Notes: generated from the sequence alone by a model not told the origin. A stretch of 43,777 nt of DNA from a virus (IMGVR_UViG_3300050821_013337:1-43777), one strand, 5' to 3'; counted from the first letter of the stretch, positions 9,379 through 17,642 are shown. Numbers and translations: made by a program.

Positions 9379-9476
9379 TCACGCTCAAGATGACCCTGAA
9401 GTCCTTCTGCCTCTACTGGCCGCTCTGGGCCTTCTGCGTCGCCGTCGGGCTCCTCCTGTTCAAGGTGCAGGTGTGA
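9375..9476 (+). CDS. 33-residue single-span membrane peptide
   Basis: A GTG overlaps the endolysin stop (GTGA) and opens a 33-residue frame with one long hydrophobic helix (FCLYWPLWAFCVAVGLLLF) flanked by Lys. An internal ATG at 9390 would give 28 residues. The tight coupling to the endolysin upstream and the holin-like gene downstream supports a real gene, possibly a pinholin, an antiholin or a lysis accessory peptide. Confidence 0.55.
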   Translation: MITLKMTLKSFCLYWPLWAFCVAVGLLLFKVQV

Positions 9477-9718
9477 GGGCCCTCCTTCAGGCGATTGAGG
9501 ACTACTGCAAAGCGGGCACCGGGCGCTCCATGGCCCGCGCCCTCGGGGCCGTCCTCGTCATCTCCGTCGCCGCCGCCATCGACTACCTGGCCTTCGCCAA
9601 GGGCATCTTCAACGCCTCCGAGGCCGTGGCCGTGGGATCCATCACCTCCATGCTCGGCGCCGTGTGGTGGAAGTCCAAGTCCGTCAACAACCCTCCCAAC
9701 CCAGGAGCACCCTCATGA
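9473..9718 (+). CDS. Putative holin (two membrane helices)
   Basis: 81 residues from a GTG that overlaps the previous stop. There are two hydrophobic segments (about 22-44, ALGAVLVISVAAAIDYLAFA, and 49-66, AVAVGSITSMLGAVWW) and a charged, Lys/Pro-containing tail, the layout of small class II holins that permeabilise the inner membrane. Being next to the endolysin and upstream of a spanin-like gene supports the role. Which of the several membrane proteins in this cassette is the true holin is not decided by sequence. Confidence 0.65.
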   Translation: MRALLQAIEDYCKAGTGRSMARALGAVLVISVAAAIDYLAFAKGIFNASEAVAVGSITSMLGAVWWKSKSVNNPPNPGAPS

Positions 9719-9813
9719 GAACTTTCTGGTTCGCCCTCGGCTTCATCACCTGCGCCGCCCTGACCTACGGCTTCTTGGCCCTGTACAAGAAGCTCACCGG
9801 CAAGGCGTTCTGA
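9715..9813 (+). CDS. 32-residue membrane peptide
   Basis: ATG overlaps the holin stop (ATGA); GGAG lies 8 nt upstream. The peptide has one membrane helix (TFWFALGFITCAALTYGFLA) and a basic end (KKLTGKAF). The next gene starts immediately after its stop. It is too short for family assignment, but its position and coupling make it a probable lysis accessory peptide. Confidence 0.55.
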   Translation: MRTFWFALGFITCAALTYGFLALYKKLTGKAF

Positions 9814-10440
9814 GTGTCGCCGTTCCGCAAGCTCGCGATCTACCTGGGGCTCGGTCTCGCCTACACGGGCGTCATCTTCTACCTCGGCGCGGGCCACGGG
9901 CAGCGCGCGGCATCGGCCAAGGCCGCAACGGCCCAGACGCAGTCGGACCAGCACGAGGGAATCGCCAAGAGCCTCGCCGTTCAGGCGACGGCCAAAGATC
10001 AGCAGGCAGCCGCGAACCAGGCGGCAGTCAACGATGCGGACGCACGAGTGGCATCTGCCAAACGGGACCTAGCTCGCCTCAAGGCTGCGCTGCTGGTCAA
10101 GGGTCCCGTCTCCCTCGCGCAGCCTGAAGCGGGGCCGGATCGTCCGGCTCGACCCTTGGAAGGGGTGGAACCGCTTCAGGCTGTCGTGACCCAACAGGAC
10201 ACGGTGATCAAGGCCCAGGACCAGGAAATCGCCGCGCTCAAGCTCCAGGTCTCGATTGAGCATGCCGCCGCCGTTCAGTGGCACCAGGCCTACGATGAGT
10301 CGCAGCGGGCGCTGGCCATGCAGAAGATCGCCTCCGACGCGGCCGTTCACGCCGAGCACTCCCATGGTGTCCGGGCCCAACTGGTGCGCGGGCTGGAGGG
10401 GCTGGCTCTCGGCTATGCGGCCGGGCGCCTCCAGCGCTAG
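9814..10440 (+). CDS. Rz-like inner-membrane spanin
   Basis: A 208-residue protein with an N-terminal signal-anchor helix (residues 7-26, LAIYLGLGLAYTGVIFYLGA) and a long periplasmic part made of Ala/Gln-rich coiled coil (about 30-92 and 120-165). This is the Rz/i-spanin layout, in which the coiled coil spans the periplasm to fuse inner and outer membranes in the last step of lysis. No separate or embedded lipoprotein o-spanin with a lipobox is obvious. The GTG start abuts the previous stop. Its TAG stop shares CTAG with the stop of the convergent gene. Confidence 0.65.
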   Translation: MSPFRKLAIYLGLGLAYTGVIFYLGAGHGQRAASAKAATAQTQSDQHEGIAKSLAVQATAKDQQAAANQAAVNDADARVASAKRDLARLKAALLVKGPVSLAQPEAGPDRPARPLEGVEPLQAVVTQQDTVIKAQDQEIAALKLQVSIEHAAAVQWHQAYDESQRALAMQKIASDAAVHAEHSHGVRAQLVRGLEGLALGYAAGRLQR

Positions 10441-10670
10441 AGCCTGCCCTCGCGGTAGAGTTCCGAGCCCATGTTCTTCAGGGCGTAGGCCGCCTGGTCC
10501 TTGGACTGAAACGGCCCGCGGATGAGCTGCTCGCCCTGGGGGTCGGCCCACCAGCCGCGGCTGTTCCGCCACACATACCCTAACTTGCGAACCTTGCCCG
10601 CTCCCATGTCGTCAATCACGGAATGAGCTTGGATGGGATCGTTTTCGTTGATCAGGAGCAACCTAACCAT
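10437..10670 (-). CDS. Unknown 77-residue protein, last gene of early operon
   Basis: A small basic protein with several Trp residues (YVWRNSRGWWADPQGEQLI, GPFQSKDQAAYALK), compatible with a small alpha/beta fold. I recognise no family. Its ATG lies inside the 3' end of the VRR-NUC gene (8-nt overlap). Its stop and that of the spanin gene share the palindrome CTAG, so leftward and rightward transcription meet with no gap. Confidence 0.6.
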   Translation of the reverse strand: MVRLLLINENDPIQAHSVIDDMGAGKVRKLGYVWRNSRGWWADPQGEQLIRGPFQSKDQAAYALKNMGSELYREGRL

Positions 10671-11079
10671 GGCGGACCTCTGAGAGGGGGTGGAAAATGA
10701 ACTGAAGGAGAGTGAGGGCGATGCCGTCGACCGTGGCGCAGTAGACGCCCGGGGACTCGTCGCAGATGCGGGGGTCCCGGAGGGAGTAGCGCTCGCCGCC
10801 CGGCGTGGAGTGCCTGGCGACCAGGAGGTAGGATGCCCCCGTGGCGGCGCAGCGGCGGCAGAAGGCCCGCTGGGAGGGCCGCAGGCGGGGCGCCATGGGG
10901 CCGTGCACGTCCTTCAGCTCCACGAGCCCCGTGGCGCCGTTCCAGACGACCAGGAGGTCCGCGAGCCCGCGCGTGGTGGCGCGGCTCTCCACCGGCACGG
11001 CCAAGGCGCCGTGGAGTTCGAGGTGCTTGACGAGGTCGGAGCGGAAGGCATGCTCCGTGTGCCTCACGTGTCTGAACAT
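10663..11079 (-). CDS. VRR-NUC domain nuclease
   Basis: A 138-residue nuclease of the VRR-NUC branch of the PD-(D/E)xK superfamily, known from phage and FAN1-type proteins that cut branched or flapped DNA. The core is visible: an early Glu (RHTEHAFRSDLVKHL), then GLADLLVVWNGATGLVELK, where the Asp and the ELK pair are the catalytic residues, then RPSQRAFCRRC as the usual S-x-x-Q helix. GGAGG lies 5 nt before the ATG, which overlaps the helicase stop by 16 nt. It probably processes replication or recombination intermediates, perhaps before packaging. Confidence 0.75.
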   Translation of the reverse strand: MFRHVRHTEHAFRSDLVKHLELHGALAVPVESRATTRGLADLLVVWNGATGLVELKDVHGPMAPRLRPSQRAFCRRCAATGASYLLVARHSTPGGERYSLRDPRICDESPGVYCATVDGIALTLLQFIFHPLSEVRHG

Positions 11080-12512
11080 GAGTCCTCCAGGAAGAGTGAG
11101 CGCGGGTCGTTCATGATGACCTCCGACAGCTTCCGCTTCTCCCGCAGCGCGCGGATGATCTTGCCGTCGATGGTGCTCTTGGCCTCGAAGTCCGTGACGA
11201 GCATGCCGACCGTCGCGGCGGCGTCGAAGCCTCGGTCTTCGGACTGGGTGCGGTTGATGAGGTTGTAGTCGTTGGAGTAGTAGATGACCTCCTCGGCCCG
11301 GGACATGGTGAGCCCCACGCCGCCGACCTGGGGCGTCCCGACGATGTACTGCCGCTCGCCGGCCTGGAAGCGCTTGAGGCTGTCCATGCGCTCGGCCAGC
11401 GGCACGGAGCCATCGAACCGGAAGCAGCGGTCGCCGAGCAAGGCGCAGACGCGATCGACGTCGCGGACGAATCGGCACCACACGAGCCGCGGGTGGTCCT
11501 CGGAGTCGAGGTAGTCGAGGAGGGCCTTGAGCCCCGCGCACTCGCCCGCGAGGTCCTTGCCGGTGAGCGGGTCGATGCCGCGCGCCACCTGTTGGAGGCG
11601 AAGCACCCGGACCGTCGCCTGCTCCAGCACCAGCTTGTCAGCCCCCTCCTGCCCCACCAGCTCGTCCAGGACCTCCAGGGCCTCGCGGCGCACGGCGTCG
11701 TAGAGGCGCCGGTGCTCCGGGCTCAGCTCGAAGGTGAACCGCTTGTAAACGTTGGGCGGCACGTCGAAACACTCCGAGCGCCGGGCCCGCATGAACCAGG
11801 GCTCCATGCGCCGGGCCAGCTCGTCGAGGTGGTGGTAGCCCTTGATCTGCCGGTTCTCGAAGCCGCCCATGACGCAGTAGGAGGCGCGGAAGGCCCACCA
11901 GCTCTTATAGCCCAGGCAGCCGGGCTTCAGGAACTCGAACTGGGTGTAGAGGTCCTCGGCCCCGTTGCCGGTCCAGGTGCCGCTCAGGGCCGCGCGCCGG
12001 ACGGCCAACGGCGCCACGGCCAGGACGTACTTGGTGCGCTCGGCCTTGGGGTTCTTCAGCAGGTGGCTCTCGTCGGCCACGAGAAAGCAGCGTCGGGTCT
12101 TGAGCCAGAACTCAAGCAAGGAGCGTGCCTTTGAACTGGCCAGCCCGTCCACGTTCAGGCACAGGACTTGCAAGTGCTCCGTCGTGGGCCGGGGGCGCAG
12201 GGCGTCGAGCTTGGCCTTGGGCAGCGTCGCCCGGTAGGTGAAGGTCTCGTGAGGCACACCGCAGTGGGCGGGCAGCTCGTTCAGGGCCCAGTTCTCGTGG
12301 ACGCTGTTGGGGGCGAGGACCACCAGGGCGTCGATGGTGCCGTCGGCCCAGAGCTTCCCGGCGACGTCGATGACCACCTTGCTCTTGCCCAGGCGCGGGT
12401 CGTACCCGAGCCCGAGGGCCTCGGTGCCCAGCATCCGGTCGAAGGCCCTCTGTTGGTGGGCCCACGGCGCGGTCTTCATTCGGAACTCACGGGCGACGGC
12501 GACCTCGCTCAC
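11064..12512 (-). CDS. SNF2-like superfamily 2 helicase
   Basis: A 482-residue DEAD/DEAH-type ATPase. Motif I is LGYDPRLGKSK (Lys43), motif Ia VVLAPNSVHENW, motif II VADESHLLKN (Asp147-His150), motif III ALSGTWTGN. The second RecA-like domain has PRLVWCRFVRDVDRV, GTPQVGGVGLTMSRAE and a motif VI-like RTQSEDRG. This matches the compact SNF2-type helicases of phages with DNA-polymerase clusters, likely acting in replication fork or recombination remodelling. The GTG start at 12512 has AGGAGG 5 nt upstream and overlaps the polymerase stop (GTGA). An in-frame ATG 11 codons later lacks that site. Confidence 0.82.
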   Translation of the reverse strand: MSEVAVAREFRMKTAPWAHQQRAFDRMLGTEALGLGYDPRLGKSKVVIDVAGKLWADGTIDALVVLAPNSVHENWALNELPAHCGVPHETFTYRATLPKAKLDALRPRPTTEHLQVLCLNVDGLASSKARSLLEFWLKTRRCFLVADESHLLKNPKAERTKYVLAVAPLAVRRAALSGTWTGNGAEDLYTQFEFLKPGCLGYKSWWAFRASYCVMGGFENRQIKGYHHLDELARRMEPWFMRARRSECFDVPPNVYKRFTFELSPEHRRLYDAVRREALEVLDELVGQEGADKLVLEQATVRVLRLQQVARGIDPLTGKDLAGECAGLKALLDYLDSEDHPRLVWCRFVRDVDRVCALLGDRCFRFDGSVPLAERMDSLKRFQAGERQYIVGTPQVGGVGLTMSRAEEVIYYSNDYNLINRTQSEDRGFDAAATVGMLVTDFEAKSTIDGKIIRALREKRKLSEVIMNDPRSLFLEDSCSDT

Positions 12513-15148
12513 AGGACCTCCTGGAGGTAGAAGCGCCCGTCCTTGTCGAAGTGGCTCACGGCCAGCACGCAGGGCATGCCTACCACCAGCTCCTTGACCT
12601 GGGGCTCCAGCCGCGAGACGAGCTTGCCCGAGACGCGCACCTCGACCTCCGCCTCGTCGTCCACGAGCTTCAAGACCCAGGACCGCTCGCGGCCGGGCTT
12701 GGCCGCGCCGTACTTCTTCACCGCCTTCGGGGTGGTCCAGTCGAGGCACTTGGCCTCGGCCAGGCGCCCGGCGACGAGGCCGCCGCGCAGCTCCCGCATG
12801 CGGGTCACGGTGAGGGCCCGGGCCTCAGCGCGCAGGATGTCCAGGTCGCCGAACCGCTCGTCGTAAACGGTCAGGCCCTCGATGAGCTTCAGTTGAAGGT
12901 CAGTCAGCGCGCCGCGCCGACGGCGGTCCATGAGGTCCCGGGCCCGTTTCTCCCCGACGCCGGGCAGGTTCTGCCAGCCGCCGATGAGGTGCCCAGGCTC
13001 CCAGCGCCAGGCGAGGTCGGCCGTCGCGGGGTCGAAGAGGGTGACGGTCAGCCCCGCGCCGCGGGCCTCGCGGATGAGGGTGAGCCCGTCCTCGACATCG
13101 CGCGCACGGTTGAGCGCTGCCGCGTAGAAGGCCTCCGGGTACTGGGCCTTGAGGTGTGAGCACCAGCAGGAGACGAGGGCGTAGGCGACGGCGTGCGCCT
13201 TGTTGAAGAGGTAAGCGCCGCAGCCGACCAGCGCCTCCCAGGTCTCGACCAGCTCCTCGGGCCCGTGGCCCTTGGCGAGCCCCCGGTCCAGGAACTCCCG
13301 TTCGAAGGCCTCCATGCCGCCGCGCCCTTGGCTCTTGGCCATCGCCTTGCGGACCCTGGCGACCGTCGGCCAATCGAACCCCAGCTCGCGGAAGAGGCCC
13401 ATGACCTGCTCCTGGTAGACCAGGAGCCCGTCGGCGTCGGCCGTCGCGCGGGCCAACAGCGGCAGGTGGGACCACATCGGGGAGGTCGCGACGCGGCTCC
13501 CCTTGCGGATGCGCTTCAGCTCCTCGCCCGTGCCCGCCTGGAGCGGGCCGGGCCGGGCCACGGCCGTGAGCAGCGCGACGTCGTCGAAGCCGCTGGGGGG
13601 CGCCTGGGCCGTCAAGCCCTTGAGCGCACCGCCCTCGAACTGGAAGACCCCGGCGAGGCGCCCTTCGCGCAGGGGCAGGAGGTCGGCCTCGGTGATCGCC
13701 TGCGGCCCGGGCAAGGACTCCCAGTCGACGCCCGCACTGCGGCAGGAGGCGTCCAGGACCGACAGGGTGCGGAGCCCCAGGCAGTCGAGCTTGAGGAGCC
13801 CGAGGGCCTCCACGTCGTGCAGGTCGGCCTCGGCCACCCCGTCGACCGTTCGGGCGTAGCGGGCCAGCGCGTCGGGCGCCACCACGACGCCGGCCGCGTG
13901 CTTGCCGTGGGCGCTGACCGTCCCCTCCAGCTTGCAACAGGCGAGGACCTCGGGGTCGGAGATCCCGGCGTGGGCCAGGGCCTGGGCCAGCGTGTCGGGC
14001 GAGCCCTCCTCCCCGGCGAGGCGCACCTCGACGGACTCCGAGACGGCCTTCAGCTCGGGCGTGAGCGGTAGCTTGAGGGCGCGGAGCCCGTCGGCCAGGG
14101 CGGCGCGGCCGCCACGGCGCAGCGTGGACCCCACGCGGGCGACACGCTCCTCGCCGTACTCGGCGACCAGGTGGGCGATCACCTCGTCGCGCCGGTCCTC
14201 CTGGAAGTCCAGGTCCACGTCCGGCAGGTCCGGCCGGGAGGGGTCGAGGAACCGCTCGAAGAGGAGGCCGTGCGGCAGCGGGTCGATCTCCGTGATGCCG
14301 AGGGCCCAGCAGAGCAGGGAGCCGCAGGCCGACCCGCGGCCCGGGCCGACCCGGATGCCCTGGGCCTTGGCCCAGAGGACTGCCTCGGACACCACCTCGA
14401 AGTAGCCCTGGAAGCCCCGCTCTTGCACCAGGTCCAGCTCGCGCTGGAGGCGGGGGTCGTAGTTGAGGGAGTCTCGGCCCGCAAGGCGATGACGGAGCGC
14501 CCGCTCGGCCAGCTCGCGGAACGCCTCAGGTTCTTCAGACGGTTGGGGCGAAGCAGCGACGGACAGCCGAACGCCGAAGCAAAGGCGCGCCACCTTGGCC
14601 GCGTTGGTGATCAGCTCGTCGCCTGTGTTGGGGTGGTAGTTCAAGAACTCAGCGTCGGAGAGGAGGTGGGTCGGGAGGTGGTTGCCGACGGAGCCGCTGC
14701 TCAGCTGCTGGAGCGCCGCTTGGGAGGGGAGGACGCACTTCGCGCGGCTGACGGCCACGCAGTATTCCAGATCGGCACCCTCGATCTCCTCGCGCGGCGA
14801 GGCGGGGTCGACCATCCAGAACTGGTAGGGATGGTGCCGAAGGCCGAGCGCGTTGTGGTCGCGGTTCCAGGGCAGCAGCACGATGCAACCGTCGAGGTCG
14901 CCGCGGTAGAGCGGCTCCAGGTTCGTGTGGTTGCCGTGAGCCAGCAGCACGACGCCGTCGGGCCGCGCCAGTCCGAAGATCGGTTCCATGCTGGCGGCGA
15001 GGCACGCCTTCTGAAAGGCCACGTGCCCGAAGGCCGTGGCGTCGGTGAGGGCAACGGTGCCGGAGGGCCTGCCGACTCCCACGAGGTCCTCAACGGTGCC
15101 CGCGCCGCGACGGCCGGAGTGCTCGGTGACGGCTCGTAGCTGGATCAC
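12509..15148 (-). CDS. dnaE: DNA polymerase III alpha subunit (C-family, DnaE-like)
   Basis: 879 residues, shorter than the roughly 1160 of cellular DnaE. The N-terminal PHP-like region is reduced (VALTDATAFGHVAFQKAC). The palm is clear: RVGPGRGSACGSLL, ALGITEIDPLPHGLLFERFL, then PDVDLDF at about 309-315 with the catalytic aspartates, and KLDCLGLRTLS near 452 with the third acidic residue. The finger-type region (QEQVMGLFRELGFDW, FNKAHAVAYALVS) and a helix-hairpin-helix segment (LPGVGEKRARDLM) follow. It copies phage DNA and probably pairs with the DnaQ-like exonuclease encoded upstream. The GTG start has GGGAGG 6 nt upstream and overlaps the upstream stop. The missing C-terminus suggests no standard tau contact; this is inference. 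Confidence 0.92.
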   Translation of the reverse strand: MIQLRAVTEHSGRRGAGTVEDLVGVGRPSGTVALTDATAFGHVAFQKACLAASMEPIFGLARPDGVVLLAHGNHTNLEPLYRGDLDGCIVLLPWNRDHNALGLRHHPYQFWMVDPASPREEIEGADLEYCVAVSRAKCVLPSQAALQQLSSGSVGNHLPTHLLSDAEFLNYHPNTGDELITNAAKVARLCFGVRLSVAASPQPSEEPEAFRELAERALRHRLAGRDSLNYDPRLQRELDLVQERGFQGYFEVVSEAVLWAKAQGIRVGPGRGSACGSLLCWALGITEIDPLPHGLLFERFLDPSRPDLPDVDLDFQEDRRDEVIAHLVAEYGEERVARVGSTLRRGGRAALADGLRALKLPLTPELKAVSESVEVRLAGEEGSPDTLAQALAHAGISDPEVLACCKLEGTVSAHGKHAAGVVVAPDALARYARTVDGVAEADLHDVEALGLLKLDCLGLRTLSVLDASCRSAGVDWESLPGPQAITEADLLPLREGRLAGVFQFEGGALKGLTAQAPPSGFDDVALLTAVARPGPLQAGTGEELKRIRKGSRVATSPMWSHLPLLARATADADGLLVYQEQVMGLFRELGFDWPTVARVRKAMAKSQGRGGMEAFEREFLDRGLAKGHGPEELVETWEALVGCGAYLFNKAHAVAYALVSCWCSHLKAQYPEAFYAAALNRARDVEDGLTLIREARGAGLTVTLFDPATADLAWRWEPGHLIGGWQNLPGVGEKRARDLMDRRRRGALTDLQLKLIEGLTVYDERFGDLDILRAEARALTVTRMRELRGGLVAGRLAEAKCLDWTTPKAVKKYGAAKPGRERSWVLKLVDDEAEVEVRVSGKLVSRLEPQVKELVVGMPCVLAVSHFDKDGRFYLQEVL

Positions 15149-15267
15149 TTGAGGCCTCCCTGCGGGATGGTGGTGGCGAGCATGATGAAGACCTCGATGC
15201 CCGCGCACCAGACGGCCATCGCGAGGGTAAAGGCGATCAGGACCTTGATGAGCTTGAGCCACTTCAT
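15145..15267 (-). CDS. 40-residue membrane peptide
   Basis: The ATG has GAGGAGG about 7 nt upstream. One hydrophobic helix (VLIAFTLAMAVWCAGIEVFI) follows a Lys-rich start (MKWLKLIK). It overlaps the polymerase start (GTGA) and the upstream zinc-ribbon gene by 4 nt, so it is translated within the replication operon. Its role is unknown; membrane anchoring of replication proteins is one possibility. Confidence 0.5.
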   Translation of the reverse strand: MKWLKLIKVLIAFTLAMAVWCAGIEVFIMLATTIPQGGLK

Positions 15268-15467
15268 GGCGCTTCCTCCTCGACGACCTTGTGGCGGGTG
15301 GCGACCTTGCAGTCGTGACAGAGCTTGCCCTCCCACGGCAGGGCGCCGCAGCGGGGGCAGAGGCCCAAGGACTCGCGGGCGTGGTAGCGGTCGCGCTTGG
15401 CGGCGTTGCGCTCCTCGCGCCGCTCGCGGTTCCAGTTGCGGTGGTAGCCGGTGCGTTTGAGGGTCAT
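15264..15467 (-). CDS. Small zinc-ribbon protein
   Basis: 67 residues: a very basic N-terminus (RNWNRERREERNAAKRDRY) followed by a CPRCG...CHDCK zinc ribbon at about 36-53. This is a common layout of phage nucleic-acid-binding microproteins. The ATG at 15467 overlaps the upstream stop as ATGA. A longer frame from 15515 lacks a ribosome site and would overlap the upstream gene further. Confidence 0.6.
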   Translation of the reverse strand: MTLKRTGYHRNWNRERREERNAAKRDRYHARESLGLCPRCGALPWEGKLCHDCKVATRHKVVEEEAP

Positions 15468-15673
15468 GGTGAAACCTTCTTGGGGGCCGGAGCGTGGAGG
15501 ACCGCGTCGCACCACTTCTTGCTCTCCATGTTGCCGCAGGTGGTGCAGTGGTAGACCAACGTCCCGAAGGCCGCACGGAGATCATGGGTAGTGGTCTTGC
15601 CGCACGGGCCGCAGGTGAAGTCGGACTGGCTGCCCTTGGGGATGCCCGCCCATTCGGGAACGGATTTCGTCAT
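15464..15673 (-). CDS. Small zinc-ribbon protein
   Basis: 69 residues with two Cys pairs, CGPC near residue 21 and CTTC near 44, spaced as in a single zinc ribbon. AAGGAG lies 8 nt before the ATG, which overlaps the exonuclease stop (ATGA). Its precise function is unknown. It is one of five Cys-pair microproteins in the early genes and lies between two zinc/exonuclease partners of the replisome. Confidence 0.6.
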   Translation of the reverse strand: MTKSVPEWAGIPKGSQSDFTCGPCGKTTTHDLRAAFGTLVYHCTTCGNMESKKWCDAVLHAPAPKKVSP

Positions 15674-16167
15674 TTGCTAAGCTCCTTCCACACGCGGCGC
15701 AGGGACTCCACGTCGGCCGCCGCGTCGTGCGCCGTCTCCGGCTTGACGCCCAGCAGCTTCTCGTGGAGGTCCACGAGCTTGAAGCGCGTCCCGAAGCGGT
15801 CCTCGCCCACGAGCATGGGGTCGATGACGCTAGAGCAGTTCGGCCCGACTGTGCCGTATCTGGTCGCGGCGTGGGCGAGGACCGTCAGGTCGAACCCGGC
15901 GTTGTAGGCGCAGCCCGTGGAACCGCAAAGGAGCCAGAGGAGTTCCGTCACCAGTCCCCTCTCCGACTGTTTGCCGTGCACCATCGCGTCCGTGATCCCG
16001 TGGATGCGGCTCGCCTCCTTGGGGATCGAGACGCCGGGGTCGCACAGCTGAACGCGCACCGGCCCATCGTCGACAGCCCACGCGGCCTGGACGATGCGTG
16101 GCTGCCGGGCCTGGTCGGCCTGCGGCGGCAGCAGGAGGCCCGTGGTCTCCAGGTCGAAGTAGATCAC
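15670..16167 (-). CDS. DnaQ-like 3'-5' exonuclease (DEDDh)
   Basis: A 165-residue proofreading-type exonuclease. Exo I is YFDLETTG (Asp and Glu), then IHGITDAMV, Exo II AYNAGFDLTVLAH, and Exo III HDAAADVESL with the His and final Asp of the DEDDh type. All four acidic residues and the His are present. Encoded five genes before the C-family polymerase, which like DnaE lacks its own exonuclease, it is the likely separate epsilon-type proofreader. The GTG at 16167 overlaps the upstream stop; the frame is open further upstream, but that part overlaps the uracil-DNA glycosylase-like gene. Confidence 0.85.
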   Translation of the reverse strand: MIYFDLETTGLLLPPQADQARQPRIVQAAWAVDDGPVRVQLCDPGVSIPKEASRIHGITDAMVHGKQSERGLVTELLWLLCGSTGCAYNAGFDLTVLAHAATRYGTVGPNCSSVIDPMLVGEDRFGTRFKLVDLHEKLLGVKPETAHDAAADVESLRRVWKELSK

Positions 16168-16565
16168 GGCGTCACCTCGCGCGCGGCCTTCCGCAGGAAG
16201 TCTCTCGCCAGGGCCGCGTTGGCCGGCGAGTTCCAGAACGGGCTCGCGCCCGAGGGGTGGGGGAAGATGGCAAACGGTGGACAACGCCCGTGCCAAACGA
16301 GCATTGGTTTTTTCGAACTGATGCCGAACTCTTTCACCACTTCCTTGCCTAAGAAAAGAACCGGCCGTTTTTCATATTCCAATTCGAGGAAGAATTCGGC
16401 GCGCTGGGTATAAATGGGAAGTGCCACACAGTCAAACCGCTCCCGGAACTGGGCGAGGTCCATCCCCGCTAGCTCCAGCAGCCGACGGCCGGTGGCTGAG
16501 GGGAAGAGCGGCGCACAGCCGCCCCTCCCCGGCGCTTGGCCGACGATGACGATTCGAGAGGTCAC
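16164..16565 (-). CDS. Uracil-DNA glycosylase-like protein
   Basis: 133 residues, short for the superfamily (usually 180-230). The N-terminal motif IVIVGQAPG matches the water-activating/phosphate loop of UDG families 4-6 and TDG-like proteins. A conserved PLF...TGRRLLELAG segment follows, and the C-terminal FPHPSGASPFWN matches the HPSP/DNA-intercalation loop. It would remove uracil or another damaged base from DNA, or could have become a binding protein. The GTG start overlaps the upstream stop (GTGA) with GGAGG just before it. It is placed with the polymerase and exonuclease genes. Confidence 0.72.
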   Translation of the reverse strand: MTSRIVIVGQAPGRGGCAPLFPSATGRRLLELAGMDLAQFRERFDCVALPIYTQRAEFFLELEYEKRPVLFLGKEVVKEFGISSKKPMLVWHGRCPPFAIFPHPSGASPFWNSPANAALARDFLRKAAREVTP

Positions 16566-17332
16566 TCCTCCGCCTCGCCGTGGGCCGCCGACGCGCGGCC
16601 GCCCTGCACCACCTCGCGGAAGGCCTTGGCGGCCTCGTAGGCGCGCTGACCGTCAGGCAGTTCCACCGTGCGGCCGCCGGGCTCGACGACCCACGTGTCC
16701 CAGTCCTGACCCTTCTTGTTGCTGGTGCCGACAGTGGTCAGCTTGAACCAGCGCCAGTAGGGCGGGACCTGCCGCGGGCCGCTCTTCGTCTGCTCGCGGT
16801 AGGTGCTGAGGTAGGTCCCCAGCTGCTTGGACGCCCGGAAGGCGGACTTCGCCATGGAGATCACGACGGGGGTGATGCCGTCCTCCTTGACGAGGAGCCC
16901 GTAGTAGGTCCCGGTCTCCACCACCTCGTGGCCGTCGGCCGTCATGCGGCGCCCCTTGTCGTCTGGCGCGAGTCGGTTGAACTCGGCCTCGTCGGTCACG
17001 CGCACGAACCCGCCCCCCGCGTCCTGGGGGATGAAGACGGGGTACTCGCGGCGGTAGGCCGACGGGACGAAGGTGACGCCCTTGCGGCCCTCGAATACCT
17101 CCTTCGTGCTGGTGAGCACCAGGTCGCCGCGCGTGGCGCCCTCGACGAACTGAGGCTTGTCCTTCTTCAGCGCGGCGCTGAGCGCCTGGACGATGGCGAG
17201 GCGGGGAACGATCTGGTCCTTCTGGTCGAAGTCGCCCTGCCCCTCCTCCAGCGGGACGGAGGCGAGGAGCGCCTCGGTATCTGCGGTGTGCAGTTCCTGG
17301 TTCTTCTTCTCGTTCACTTCGTGCTTGGTCAT
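16562..17332 (-). CDS. Conserved phage replication-region protein, possibly ssDNA-binding
   Basis: 256 residues. The central part (QIVPRLAIVQALS, EGATRGDLVLTSTKEVF, GVTFVPSAYRREY, GGGFVRV) matches a family common in replication clusters of tailed phages whose role is not settled. Beta-rich structure and an acidic C-terminal tail (AAHGEAEE) are also features of phage ssDNA-binding proteins, so that role is possible but not shown. GAAGGA precedes the ATG. It is followed by the UDG-like gene with a 4-nt overlap. Confidence 0.6.
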   Translation of the reverse strand: MTKHEVNEKKNQELHTADTEALLASVPLEEGQGDFDQKDQIVPRLAIVQALSAALKKDKPQFVEGATRGDLVLTSTKEVFEGRKGVTFVPSAYRREYPVFIPQDAGGGFVRVTDEAEFNRLAPDDKGRRMTADGHEVVETGTYYGLLVKEDGITPVVISMAKSAFRASKQLGTYLSTYREQTKSGPRQVPPYWRWFKLTTVGTSNKKGQDWDTWVVEPGGRTVELPDGQRAYEAAKAFREVVQGGRASAAHGEAEE

Positions 17333-17375
17333 GGCTCTTCCTTCTCTCGTGGGGACCGCGAGATGCGGCCTGGGT

Positions 17376-17603
17376 TTAGACGCGCGTGACCTTGACCTTG
17401 GTCACGGGCTCGGTCTTGGCGACCATCTTGTAGACGTGGAACTCCACGCCGTGGGTCTCGGCGGCGCGAGACGCCATCCGCTTCGCCTCGTTGATCGTGA
17501 CGCCGGAGAGGAACTCCTGCTTCTCGCCGTCCCCGCTGACGAGCAGGTAGGGGCTTGTCTTGAGGTGCCGCTCGGGCTTCTTGCTGTTCTCGTGCTGGGC
17601 CAT
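17376..17603 (-). CDS. Unknown 75-residue protein
   Basis: A small basic protein with a beta-alpha-beta look (YLLVSGDGEKQEFLSG, INEAKRMASRAAETHG, EFHVYKMVAKTEPV). CGGAGG lies just before the ATG. It sits between the 181-residue protein transcribed from the promoter at 18213-18241 and the 256-residue replication-region protein. No family recognised. Confidence 0.6.
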   Translation of the reverse strand: MAQHENSKKPERHLKTSPYLLVSGDGEKQEFLSGVTINEAKRMASRAAETHGVEFHVYKMVAKTEPVTKVKVTRV

Positions 17604-17642
17604 GGGGCCTCCGGGAAAGGGCGCGTCGGCGCCCGGGTGGGA

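Noticed and set aside
9814-10440. Embedded o-spanin inside the Rz-like gene
   Set aside because: I found no alternative frame with a signal peptide and lipobox.
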